Source: Enteropsectra breve
Taxonomy: Eukaryota > Microsporidia
Direction: 5' to 3'
Length of the DNA stretch: 35,160 nt
Assembly (NCBI GenBank): GCA_024243835.1
Contig: JALPMN010000615.1
Location: 1-35,160, forward strand
Shown one piece after another: positions 23,914 through 33,033 of the stretch. Both the position numbers and the translations under genes were made by a program. How positions within the stretch are numbered: position 1 is the first letter of the stretch; each line of letters starts with the position of its first letter. The notes below the pieces were generated by a model that was not told where the DNA came from, did not search any database, and saw only the letters and a list, made by a program, of their open reading frames with translations.

Positions 23914-25160
23914 TGAAAGAGCTAATTTAAAAATTTTTTGTCAAATGCGGAAAAATTACGATAAACACTTAGAAGCTTTTCTTCAATAATTACTGAAATA
24001 GAGAAATATCCAATCTTGTTACAATTCGTAATTGAAGAACATATATAATCTCTGCTTACTATTGCACAGTACTAAATGGGCACATATTTACTTGTCAAGC
24101 AAGTGACAATAGAGAAATAAATTAAGAATAACAATACCACTATCGTTTTTCTCTAAGAGCCTTCTGCCGCGGTAAAAAGTGGATATTGCATATCAGATTC
24201 TTATACCACCTCTAGAAAACAGGAAATACTGGGTTGTTGGCGTTTCAATAAGAATGTTTATTTATATTGCCTCGTAGTGTGCAGCATCACCTAATAATTT
24301 TTAGATTTTTTGCAACGCTTGTTACAGGCGAATATAATTTTGCATTATTACATTTTATGTGCCTAAATTGAGCATAATTTTAAATAAAAACACAATGTCA
24401 TATAGAGTTTTTCTACCTTTTTCTTATAGATTAGCGAAATAACCCGCTAATGCTGAGATCATTTGATTCATTTCTGTCACCATAACATTATTGATTTAAA
24501 TTTGGATGGTTTTGTCCACAAACAGATTAATATTTTTATGTCAGTGTTCTCTCAATACTTCTTTCAAAGTTGGCCAAATTAAAATATGCTTGAAAAGTAA
24601 TTACCGTAAATTAAACTCATTAAGCTATATTAAAGTTTAAATAAAATTCGAGCGTTTGCTTGTGGTAAAGAAAATGAATGTAATTGTACTATTCGCAAGA
24701 TAGAAATTAGCATGTATGTTTTGGAATCAGTTAGTCTGAAATACATTTTAGCATGTGACTGTTCTACTTGTTTATTCTCTATTAAAGTGTCACTTGGCTG
24801 ATATATCGCATTTCAGAGAAGCCTTTTAAATTAAAAATTTTAGTGACTATTCAAATACATGTTTATTTAACAACTAATATAGTTTATTCATGACCATTAT
24901 TTTGCCTTTACAAAAGTTCATATTGTTCTATCTTTATAGAGTTTATATGAATGAAAACTCATTTTTTACAAAAAGTAACATTTCCTTCGTGTGGATAGGG
25001 TAAATGCATATAACACTAGAGAAAAATTCTACTAAAATAGCTATCTTGTGTACATTGTTGTTTTTATGGCTTGCACTGGCTCTACAGCCGCTGTGCTTTC
25101 GTTTCAGAATGTTATTTGTTTGCTGATCTTCAGTTTATTTTCATAAAAAATACTCTCCAA
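23914..25160. other. 1.25-kb gap, largest empty stretch in the window
   Basis: AT-rich divergent gap between the beta-propeller-like and MFS genes. I see only short frames with frequent stops on both strands. No tRNA, rRNA or repeat is recognised by eye. A structured RNA could be missed without a covariance search. Confidence 0.5.
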
Positions 25161-26555
25161 ATGGAAAGACTGAGAGAATTGCAGCAAAAATATCTTTTAG
25201 TGCCAAAATCGCTCTACTTCTCATTTGCGCTGGTGATATATGCCATGCACCAATACAAGGGACAGTTTATAATGCATCAGTGCAAAGACATCGATAAAGG
25301 CAGTCTCAGTGTGTATTTGTCTTTTGTGCAAATGATATCCTTTACCTCCAGCATATTTATTGCGATGATGAATGATAAATTTGGTAATCAAAAGTATATT
25401 TTGATCGCACTGTTCACGGCATCAGCCGCAATGTTTCAGTCACTCTACTCTGCGCATTCAGTGTTTGCACTCATGGGGATCTACGCCATTTATTTTTCAT
25501 CCATTTCAGCGCTGCTTCCTTTGCTTGACAAGGTTGTGCTCGAGTATCTCAACAACATTCCAGGAATTTCGAGTGCAGCCTATGGAAAGCAAAGACTCTG
25601 GGGCTCCTTCGGCTTTCTTGCCACCAACTTTATTATTGAGCAGATTGCCACAGTCGAGGCCAAAAAGTTTGAGTTTACAAACGTAGCATTTTACAACGTC
25701 ATCGTGACTGTCATTGCCATCGCTCTAGTCTTTCTTTTTATCAAGAACATTGCAGGGAGGTCCATGCAGGGCAATGTTTTCAGCTGCATTTCAAAGCTCT
25801 TGGGAAATCTTGAATTTTCAATTTTTCTTTTCATAATTCTTCTGTGCGGCATAACACGATGCTCGATGACTACATACCTAAGCATATACTATACCGATGT
25901 TCTGAAATTCGTAAAAGAGGACTCGCCGTACGATCTGCCTGGGCCGCTAAATCCGATCGTTAATTTTTTCTACAAACACAAACTGGCCACAACTACCCTT
26001 TTCGGAAATGCACTGGAAATAGCCATCTTTTTTAAATCGCAGGCAATTATTGAAAGATTCGGATTATTTTTCCCATTATTCGCGGCACAGTTCGCTCAGC
26101 TTGCCAGATTTGGTGCCTACTACATGCTGGACATCGACAGTCCGAATGTTTTTCTCTACGCATGCCTCATAGAGCTTCTTAAGGGAGTGAATTTCAGCCT
26201 GATTCAGTGTTCGGCTGCGCTATTGGTTTCAAAGCTGGTCCCTCCACAGTATAAGACAACTGCACAAATATTATACAATGGGTCATTTATTGCGCTTGGT
26301 TCTGTTCTTTCAGGAATAATAAGCAGTTTTCAGTTCGACCCGAAGGCCAAAATGAGCCGATCAAAAGCGCATTCCGAATTCCGTGGTGTGTTTAAAACCA
26401 ATATATTACTCACCTTGGCTATAATAGGGTTTTTCTTGGTCAAATATGCACTAATAGAAAAAGTGTTGTTCAATAAAAATAATGCTGACGAAAAACTGAA
26501 GCAGATCGAAGAAGAAAACGCCGAGGAGGTTGTTGTTGATAAACTTGTTAAGTAA
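25161..26555 (+). CDS. MFS transporter (MFS_1-like / MFSD6-LacY-type)
   Basis: Polytopic membrane protein of 464 aa with about 12 hydrophobic segments in two halves, and a charged cytosolic C-terminus rich in Glu. After helix 2, MMNDKFGNQKYILIALF fits the MFS loop 2-3 pattern (D-x-x-G-x-[RK]). YGKQRLWGSFGFL at residues 141-153 is a hallmark of the MFS_1-like group (Y-G-x-x-R-x-W-G-S-x-G). In the second half PPQYKTTAQILYNGSFIALG fits the group's P-x-x-x-x-x-T-A-Q motif. The substrate is not evident. Microsporidia import nucleosides and other metabolites from the host and have MFS purine transporters, but I cannot assign this one. The first ATG of the frame is at 25161; the frame upstream opens only with TTG. 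Confidence 0.82.
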   Translation: MERLRELQQKYLLVPKSLYFSFALVIYAMHQYKGQFIMHQCKDIDKGSLSVYLSFVQMISFTSSIFIAMMNDKFGNQKYILIALFTASAAMFQSLYSAHSVFALMGIYAIYFSSISALLPLLDKVVLEYLNNIPGISSAAYGKQRLWGSFGFLATNFIIEQIATVEAKKFEFTNVAFYNVIVTVIAIALVFLFIKNIAGRSMQGNVFSCISKLLGNLEFSIFLFIILLCGITRCSMTTYLSIYYTDVLKFVKEDSPYDLPGPLNPIVNFFYKHKLATTTLFGNALEIAIFFKSQAIIERFGLFFPLFAAQFAQLARFGAYYMLDIDSPNVFLYACLIELLKGVNFSLIQCSAALLVSKLVPPQYKTTAQILYNGSFIALGSVLSGIISSFQFDPKAKMSRSKAHSEFRGVFKTNILLTLAIIGFFLVKYALIEKVLFNKNNADEKLKQIEEENAEEVVVDKLVK

Positions 26556-26722
26556 ATAAAATATTCTGATTGTATTCTTTCCAGCTTACTTATATGGATA
26601 ATAAATCTATGCATACGCCCTGGATAAAAGCAGTTTTAAAAAATAATAAGGCAAATTAGTAAAATAAAGATACATTTCTAAAAGTATCATTTAATAAAAT
26701 TGATGCTTTTGCTATTTATCTT

Positions 26723-27550
26723 TTATTTGCCAGGGGGCGACAGCACAGAGCTCTTCCATTTTTTCATTATTTCTACATATGGCTCAAGCATTTTGGGGTT
26801 ATCAGTTACTTGGAGCACAGTGGGTATATCCTCCAGTTCAGTGATATTCTCAGGATCAAGTGGAATCGCGATATTTCCGGTCTCTGGGTGCACTGAGAAA
26901 GGCGCCTTGATTAGATGGTTTAAAGACGTTGTTACCTGCTTATCTATGCGTATAAACCAGTCCTTAATCATATCTTTTGCGCTTCCTGCAAATGATTGCA
27001 TTATTTCGTTGTACTGGTCCACGGAATAGCTCTTGTCCACAATATACTGATAGAACTTGAAGATTTCAGTTCTTACTGTTGCATCCATATTCTTGTAGTC
27101 TAAAACCCAGCAGTGCACGCCGCGTCTGCCGCTAAAGACAAATCCGATATTCCTGAAGCCAAACTCGTTGCGCAGCGAGTAGTCGAGAATTTTAACTGCG
27201 CATTTAATTTTTTCATAGCATTCTGTGCATATCTTTTTGCCCTCGCAGCATGTTCGTGGGTAGTCAGTAAGATCAATATCAAAAACAAGCTCCTTCGCTA
27301 CTGCCTTGGCGCCATTCAGCTTCATTGGAATTTTGTCGTGTATAGCGCCTATATCAATTTTTGTAGGATGGACTTTGCCGACTGCTGCTGAAAATTCACT
27401 GTGACTATTGAAGGACTGGTATCTGATATATGCGCTATCGCGTGTCTGGAAAGAAAGCTCCCGCTTATTGTCAATGTCAAGGACATCAAAAAGCTCTTTG
27501 GATGGAAAAATCTTCGAATAGTATGCATCGATGCAGGCTTGGTTCTCCAT
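26723..27550 (-). CDS. PRI1: DNA primase small (catalytic) subunit, Pri1/PRIM1
   Basis: Catalytic subunit of the primase-Pol alpha complex; it makes RNA primers for DNA replication. ACIDAYYSKIFPSKELF opens the AEP fold, followed by RELSFQTRDSAYIRYQSF (residues 30-47) and PTKIDIGAI. ELVFDIDLTDY contains the metal-binding Asp91 and Asp93. The zinc site is CCEGKKICTEC (Cys101, Cys102, Cys108, Cys111). SGRRGVHCWVLD (140-151) is the nucleotide-binding SGxRGxHxW motif. HLIKAPFSVHPETGNIAIPL contains the conserved H-L-[IL]-K-x-P-F-x-[VI]-H-P. All active-site elements are intact. At 275 aa the C-terminal segment present in yeast and human (about 400-420 aa) is absent. The ATG at 27550 follows AAAAATTT on the minus strand. 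Confidence 0.93.
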   Translation of the reverse strand: MENQACIDAYYSKIFPSKELFDVLDIDNKRELSFQTRDSAYIRYQSFNSHSEFSAAVGKVHPTKIDIGAIHDKIPMKLNGAKAVAKELVFDIDLTDYPRTCCEGKKICTECYEKIKCAVKILDYSLRNEFGFRNIGFVFSGRRGVHCWVLDYKNMDATVRTEIFKFYQYIVDKSYSVDQYNEIMQSFAGSAKDMIKDWFIRIDKQVTTSLNHLIKAPFSVHPETGNIAIPLDPENITELEDIPTVLQVTDNPKMLEPYVEIMKKWKSSVLSPPGK

Positions 27551-27557
27551 AAGGAGT

Positions 27558-27565
27558 AAATTTTT
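27558..27565 (-). promoter_or_regulatory. A/T block upstream of PRI1
   Basis: AAAAATTT on the minus strand, seven bases before the ATG. The CCC triplet is replaced by CTCCTT. Confidence 0.4.
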
Positions 27566-27753
27566 AGAATATTAACATTTTGAATTTTGATTCTGAAATA
27601 GCCATTTTCATTGGCATCACACAATGAAGTAAATCCACCAGCTGCCTGAATATCATATCTATTCTTAGGCGTTAGTGGTTAGTTTAGAAAAATAAAAATA
27701 CTAAAAATGGCAGGCATGAAATTCAAATACATCTAGTTTTTAATGAAAATAAT

Positions 27754-29208
27754 TTATTGATTGTTTGACACTGAATGCATGGATTGTAACGATTTCTCTG
27801 ATAAATCTTGTTTATACAGGGCAGGGCCTATCCATGTCCAAGACAGCAGGTTTCCATCGTTTTTCCGCTCCTGTACATTTGAGTTCTTTCTTACAATATC
27901 CTTCACATACCTCCACAGATCCTCTTTAATCTCTAGTGCATCCTTCAGCTGTGACTCCAACAAGTAGGGCTTGTACAGTGCAGACTGGCTTGAGTACACC
28001 AACTGCCTGCTAAGAAGCGCAAATACATCTTTTGCTACCACATTCGCATCTTTTCTCATTTCATTCGCCTTTCTTCTTCGGTACAGAAAGATCTTCAAAA
28101 CCAAGAGTAAACTAAGCATTGGAGCGATTATCTTAAGGCTTTTGATAACATAGTATCTAAAAACTGTCCTGAAATAGACTTTGCTCTCGCGTGCGTATAT
28201 TTCTGTGCCCTGCAAAACAACTTCCTTCGAATGCTTCAGCAATTCAAGAAGCTCTGTCTCGGGTGCAATCGATTCTAAGCCAAATTTGTATTTTCTTCCA
28301 CTCCCATATTCATACTCGCCTTTTGCATGCATCAGCATGCTGATTATCTGCTTTGCTTTTTGCTCTGCCTTTGCCATTTTGGTTTTATCCTGCTCACAGT
28401 ATACAACGAATCCTCTGTTTAGTTTATAGCCCTGTTTGCATTTCAAAATTCCTCCGTCTAAATATGAATTCTGAGGGAGTGGTATGCAGACATTTTCGCC
28501 TCCTGTGCAGTACGGACAAAAGTATTTCAGGTAAGCTGTGAGAAGAATAAACAAAACTGCCGATATATTTAGCATGCATTTTATGAAGGCAACTAGTTTG
28601 TTTGATTTTGTAATCTCACTGTTGCTTTTATTTGCATGGAGAGAATTGATTTTTGTTTCTTTGTGGCTATGACCGCTTTCTTTAGCATGATGGATCTCAT
28701 GAAGAGCTTGTGCTTCTTTTCTATCCCCCGCATACCCTTTTCTTTGGGGAGAAGAGCGTGCTGATCTCTGTGATAAAATACTTTTGCTTGCATCCGAATA
28801 TTCACTATACGCTGCCTTTGATGCATTTCCTGCTTCTTTTGTCTCACTTTTCTTTGCTCGTCTTGGCGAATCCAGTTGCTCGGTAGCTGGAAATTTAATT
28901 TGAATTGCAGGGTGCTGAGTTGAACCAGATGATGATTTGCTAAGTATTTCTTCTTCGACTGGCGGCGGGTTTGCGCTCTTTTTTCCACGGGCTGGTGATT
29001 GAAATACATTTTCGCCATCTTTTAGCATGTCGATTTTGTCGTGGATTTCCTTGCGATATGCTTCTGTAATTACAGATTTGAGGGCACTTGGAGGAGGTAT
29101 GTCCTTCACGCCATTCTCAGACATTATCTGCCGAAGCTCCAGCTTGGTAAGTTTGGTATAGTCGAAGTCTTTGTTGAGATAAACCTCTTTCGTAATTTTA
29201 CCAAACAT
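27754..29208 (-). CDS. Inner nuclear membrane protein, Src1/Heh/Man1 family
   Basis: Anchors chromatin to the inner nuclear membrane and, in yeast, recruits ESCRT to seal or survey the envelope. In 484 residues: an HeH/LEM-like helix-extension-helix at 10-57 (YLNKDFDYTKLTKLELRQIM, then PPSALKSVITEAYRK); a basic, Ser-rich disordered linker (70-200) with likely nuclear-targeting tracts; membrane segment 1 at about 205-228; a lumenal domain with FCPYC (231, 234) and Cys at 241, 257 and 271, spaced as in the Man1/Src1 C-terminal domain; membrane segment 2 at about 353-375; then a winged-helix-like nucleoplasmic tail (ESQLKDALEIKEDLWRYVKD, VRKNSNVQERK, LLSWTWIG). The NSNVQ and W-x-W-[IV]-G motifs are diagnostic for the family. 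The ATG at 29208 follows a CCC triplet. Confidence 0.9.
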   Translation of the reverse strand: MFGKITKEVYLNKDFDYTKLTKLELRQIMSENGVKDIPPPSALKSVITEAYRKEIHDKIDMLKDGENVFQSPARGKKSANPPPVEEEILSKSSSGSTQHPAIQIKFPATEQLDSPRRAKKSETKEAGNASKAAYSEYSDASKSILSQRSARSSPQRKGYAGDRKEAQALHEIHHAKESGHSHKETKINSLHANKSNSEITKSNKLVAFIKCMLNISAVLFILLTAYLKYFCPYCTGGENVCIPLPQNSYLDGGILKCKQGYKLNRGFVVYCEQDKTKMAKAEQKAKQIISMLMHAKGEYEYGSGRKYKFGLESIAPETELLELLKHSKEVVLQGTEIYARESKVYFRTVFRYYVIKSLKIIAPMLSLLLVLKIFLYRRRKANEMRKDANVVAKDVFALLSRQLVYSSQSALYKPYLLESQLKDALEIKEDLWRYVKDIVRKNSNVQERKNDGNLLSWTWIGPALYKQDLSEKSLQSMHSVSNNQ

Positions 29209-30077
29209 TTAGGGCTATAGCACTTCAGTGAAAATTTTCATGTCCAAGGAAGTTAGCCATAAAAGTTCAGCAGCAGCTATTTTCATACGAAATTGTTATC
29301 AGGCGCGGTTCTTATCTGACTCAAACATAGTGTTGCAAAATAGCTTAATTTAGCATAGTGATATCTGACAAAATTGAAAAATATAAATGAGGCCGCCAAT
29401 AGAAAGCCTGCTGGATTAGAATGGTTCTGTTGGCTGTTTAAGAACTAATTTAGAAAAAAACATTTTCCCTCCACATTTACTTTACCCAAGCACTACCAAA
29501 CAAAAGGTTTTCACATATTTTTTTATGTTTTTAAACTATAAAAGAAACAGTAAAAAGACCTTTTATCGTTAAGAGGGATAAAGCGATTGTCAGCAAATAA
29601 AAACACTACTAAACATGCACAAAATTGTTAAATGAAGCCGATTAGGTGTATGAATAGACTGCACACTACAAAAACTGTTGAACAAAGATTTCTGTCTGAC
29701 TAACAAGCATGTAGCTAGAGTTTCAGCTATGCCAATTTTATGTGAAAACGTAATACTTATAAGACTAGCCTATGATTTACCTTATGTGAAAAATGGTAAT
29801 TTCAGAATTCAAAGCAGCCTTTTTAAAAAATATATCAAAACAATGTGATACTATTTTAGCAAATTTATCTAGATGCTAATTTTTTATTTGCTGGCAGTTT
29901 TAATAAAAGAGTTATATTATACTTTTATAACGCGTTGACCTTTCATATCCTGATGATAAAACTTTTGAAATAAAAATCTACGTCTGCAGAAAAGAATTTA
30001 AAACGACTGATTTTAATAAGTAAGATATTGGCATGGTACACCTTATAAATACCTCATTCTGTTACATTATACCATGC
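29209..30077. other. 869-base gap, nothing recognised
   Basis: AT-rich region between two minus-strand genes. Apart from the CCC triplet (29214-29212, minus strand) of the Src1 gene, no signal, ORF, RNA gene or repeat is recognised. Confidence 0.5.
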
Positions 30078-30668
30078 TTATTTAATTAAAACCACAAAGT
30101 TCATGACAATCTGGAGAATAACAGCAATATAATACTCTATAGATAAGTTTGTCCATAGCTTCATTTGTATGAGCTTGGCAATATCACCCACAACCCAGCA
30201 GACGAAAAGCTCCCTGGGCTTTTTGTTTTCGTCAAGATACAGAGCCAGCTGCATTCCTGTGATGCACACATCGAGGAAGCACGCAACAACGCCATAGCTG
30301 TGTCCTGCGCCGTAAAGTGAGAGAAGATAGAGCACGCTTATCACAGATACCAGGAATGCAGTTGCGCAGGAAGAGATTGTCCTTCCCTTTAGCAGCCTAG
30401 AGCTCATAAATCTCTCCTCGAGCGGCTTTAAGACTGCTGAATTATATTTTAATAGATAGGCATGCAGTGTAAGAAGCATCATGTATTGGTAGAGGACGGT
30501 GGTTCCGTACTTGAAGTTCTGGTAGTGGAGTATTTTGATGGAATTGGAGAGAATGTTGAGAGTGCTAAGAAAAGGGCTGTAGACAATGCGTTTCTTGTAG
30601 ATCTGCGGCAGGAACGGTATTATCGGGCTTATAATGAAGGCTACATTCACGAGAGAGCGCAGTGCCAT
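30078..30668 (-). CDS. PQ-loop membrane protein, SLC66A2/PQLC1 (Any1) family
   Basis: 196-residue protein with about seven hydrophobic segments and two PQ-loop units. Repeat 1 reads IISPIIPFLPQIYKKRIVYS (Pro-Gln near residue 21), followed by FLSTLNILSNSIKILHYQNF, corresponding to F-S-x-x-x-x-x-x-L-[IV]-x-N-x-[LI]-[RK]-[IL]. Repeat 2 has VCITGMQLALYLDENKKPRE, where the PQ is replaced by MQ, then FVCWVVGDIAKLIQMKLW, matching W-x-x-G-D-x-x-K. W-x-x-G-D-x-[FA]-K is characteristic of the SLC66A2/Any1 branch, which in yeast acts in endosome/Golgi lipid asymmetry and phospholipid scrambling. A similar endomembrane role here is inference. The ATG at 30668 follows an AACCCC stretch directly. Confidence 0.78.
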   Translation of the reverse strand: MALRSLVNVAFIISPIIPFLPQIYKKRIVYSPFLSTLNILSNSIKILHYQNFKYGTTVLYQYMMLLTLHAYLLKYNSAVLKPLEERFMSSRLLKGRTISSCATAFLVSVISVLYLLSLYGAGHSYGVVACFLDVCITGMQLALYLDENKKPRELFVCWVVGDIAKLIQMKLWTNLSIEYYIAVILQIVMNFVVLIK

Positions 30669-31071
30669 AGGGGTTATTTTTTAGTCTGCTAAAATATGTT
30701 TATAAATAAAGAAGAAAAAAAAATTATTTCTTGCGACAACTAACAAAGTGCTTAAACTAACACATTTTTCAAATGAACAAAGTGCTTCTACAAAACTAAT
30801 ATCAATCCCTTTTGATTATTAGCCAACTGATACCGATTTATTATTAAAGGCTATTTGCAGGAGAAAATTCATTCTAATTTAGTGAATTACGAAATTTACA
30901 CGTTTATCTCAGAGGTGCTGCTCGCCTGTTCTATTAATTTGCTTTAAGACAGCATTTGCTGTTCATTTTTAGGGCTACACATTCCTTCCCTATAGCTTAA
31001 AAAAATAAAAAAAGTATCGTCTTATGTAACTAGCGAAAAACAACAATAAACAATTATCATATGACTAGCTT
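30669..31071. other. Gap between PQ-loop and secreted genes
   Basis: 403 bases. CCCC (30673-30670, minus strand) is the start signal of the PQ-loop gene. Nothing else is recognised. Confidence 0.5.
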
Positions 31072-32478
31072 TTAATCATAAACATCCATAGAATAAGGAC
31101 TTTGTGATTCATCGCTTTCTTCCTGGTCATCATTGGACAATTCCTTTGCAGCTTGTTCCGCTTTCTCTTTAACTCCATTTTTTGAAGTGCCTGCAGTTAG
31201 TTGCTCTGTTTTAGCCTCAGTGCTCTTACCGCCTTCACATTTAGTGCTTCTCTTACTAGACTTCCTTGATTCCTTTGTGCCCATTTTGCTACATGCCGCT
31301 TTTACTTGGCAAACTTGCAAATGAGGCATTGTTCTGGAGCTATGCGCATGCGCGCTTAAAGCATTGTTACAGCATTGATGATTAAGGCCATCACTAAAGA
31401 AACCCCGCTGATGACCGCTATGAAAATGGCTTTCGATGTTTTCGCCATAATTGTTGTGCGATGGCTGCACCAAGCCTGCTCTTTGTGGGCCAGAATGGTA
31501 ATTATCGTAGTAATTGAATTTTTCTTGATTTCCCTGTTTACTTACATTTTTACAGTACTTTCGTATTATTTCATTTGACAGATCACAGAGGCATTCTTCA
31601 TTACATAAATTTATAAAATTTTCTCGTGCAGATGCCAATGACTGTGCATAACTGAAATAACGCTTCATGCTAAGGTTTTTAACCAGTTTACATGTTTCAC
31701 AGGCCTCATCCTTGCATTTTAAAGCAGGTTCATAAAAGTATTTTCGAACTATATCAACGAATTTAAGCAGTAAATCATTATCATGCAGCTCTTGTCTGGG
31801 ACTTTTTTGACTGGTCTCATCAAACAGCGAAATGCTTAGTCTAGCAAAATACATCCTTGGGCATAGTTTGCTTTCCATTCCTGAACACCAGTGGCAAGCA
31901 AAGGCAGGGATGCATTTAGCCAGTAAGTTGTTTGCGTTATAAATATCATAAATGAGGGCTTGGCTCATCTTCTTAACCGCATCACTGCCTCCGTCAACAT
32001 TTACTCCCGTAGTGGAACTTGTTTCCTCAAGCACTCTCGCATTGGTGCCACTAAACGCTTGCAAGCCAGAAGCCAGATGCCCATTTGAATCTGTACTGTA
32101 ATCATGTTTCTCCTTTGAATATCCAGGATGAATATTATGATATGAAAAACCGGACAGAATATCTTGTATTTCTTTAAGTCTTTTCAAGATGAGGCTGTAT
32201 TGCCCCTCTCTCTTAGCACTCTCAGTCTTGTGCAGCTGCTCCATCCCAGCCACCATCTTGTTGTTTTCCTCGATTTCCTTCCTTACTAAACTTAGATTAG
32301 TCTGCAGAACAGAATCCAACGATCTTTTAAGCACACGCTCAAGGCCTTCTTCAGACACCAAATTTTCTGTGCTGTCAGTGCTCTCGTGTGGGATTATTAG
32401 CCGGTCAGGAAATACCTGGACATTCGATGCTGCACAAGCTTGGAAGATGGTTAAAATGAGTGAACCACAAGCCAACAT
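31072..32478 (-). CDS. Secreted Cys/His-rich protein, unknown (468 aa)
   Basis: MLACGSLILTIFQACAA is a signal peptide. A coiled-coil-like acidic/basic region follows (residues 40-110, VLKRSLDSVLQTNLSLVRKE). A Cys-rich domain at about 190-310 contains CIPAFACHWCSGMESKLC, CKDEACETC and CNEECLC, likely disulfide-bonded. Then comes a His/Gly/Asn/Tyr region with a twice-repeated unit (YHSGPQRAGL and FHSGHQRGFF), and finally a Lys/Ser/Glu low-complexity tail ending SPYSMDVYD. There is no membrane anchor. I recognise no family; the layout suits a spore-wall or otherwise extracellular structural protein, which is inference. The ATG at 32478 is preceded by CCC at -9 to -7 and by the TATA-like element at -32 to -19. 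Confidence 0.75.
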   Translation of the reverse strand: MLACGSLILTIFQACAASNVQVFPDRLIIPHESTDSTENLVSEEGLERVLKRSLDSVLQTNLSLVRKEIEENNKMVAGMEQLHKTESAKREGQYSLILKRLKEIQDILSGFSYHNIHPGYSKEKHDYSTDSNGHLASGLQAFSGTNARVLEETSSTTGVNVDGGSDAVKKMSQALIYDIYNANNLLAKCIPAFACHWCSGMESKLCPRMYFARLSISLFDETSQKSPRQELHDNDLLLKFVDIVRKYFYEPALKCKDEACETCKLVKNLSMKRYFSYAQSLASARENFINLCNEECLCDLSNEIIRKYCKNVSKQGNQEKFNYYDNYHSGPQRAGLVQPSHNNYGENIESHFHSGHQRGFFSDGLNHQCCNNALSAHAHSSRTMPHLQVCQVKAACSKMGTKESRKSSKRSTKCEGGKSTEAKTEQLTAGTSKNGVKEKAEQAAKELSNDDQEESDESQSPYSMDVYD

Positions 32479-33033
32479 ATCATAGGGATATTGCTTCCTT
32501 AAATAGTTTTATTTTGATGCAATAAAATAAGTCTATTTAAGGCTAACTACTAATATATTTCGACACCTTATGTTAGAAATATACTTTCATACGTATATGC
32601 ACTTAAGATATTGACTTACATATCAAACATCTGAAATTATTTGTTCATTCTTATAATTGTCTTTTTCATCAGCAGCTTGAGCTTTAAAACACTCATCAAC
32701 AATAATTTGCTTACGCCTTTTGCCGGAATAAAACAACTAGGAGTATCTTGATTATTCTTATAAACATTAATCCTTAAATCAAAATTCTCGGGTAAAATAA
32801 ATTTGTAAGCCACTCTTTCTAAAATGTATGTGTATAATACTCTTTTAAAGACTTTTGCATGTGGGAACTAATAGTTATACATTTCAAGAGCGTAAACGAT
32901 TTGGAGTATAAAGCGCACTTTTAAAAGATTGATACAAAGATTTGCATAGAATTTTTTTGCTGTTGAAAAAAAACATGCAGAATCGATGTACCTAGAAAAG
33001 TCAATACTCTTGCCAAAGTACCCATTAAATATT
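32479..33033. other. 555-base gap, one promoter element only
   Basis: AT-rich region between two minus-strand genes. Besides the TATA-like element at 32497-32510, nothing is recognised. Confidence 0.5.
32497..32510 (-). promoter_or_regulatory. TATA-like element AAAACTATTTAAGG of a secreted-protein gene
   Basis: On the minus strand this element ends 18 bases before the ATG at 32478. It is identical at 13 of 14 positions, and identical in spacing, to the element before the secreted gene at 12944. Confidence 0.55.

Noticed and set aside
23914..25160. Possible CRISPR array, insertion sequence or transposon in the large gap
   Set aside because: No regularly spaced repeats, terminal inverted repeats or transposase frame could be seen; none is expected here.
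28593..29018. 141-codon basic ORF (-) in another frame of the Src1 gene
   Set aside because: Lies in the low-complexity linker; the Src1 frame is continuous with identified domains on both sides.
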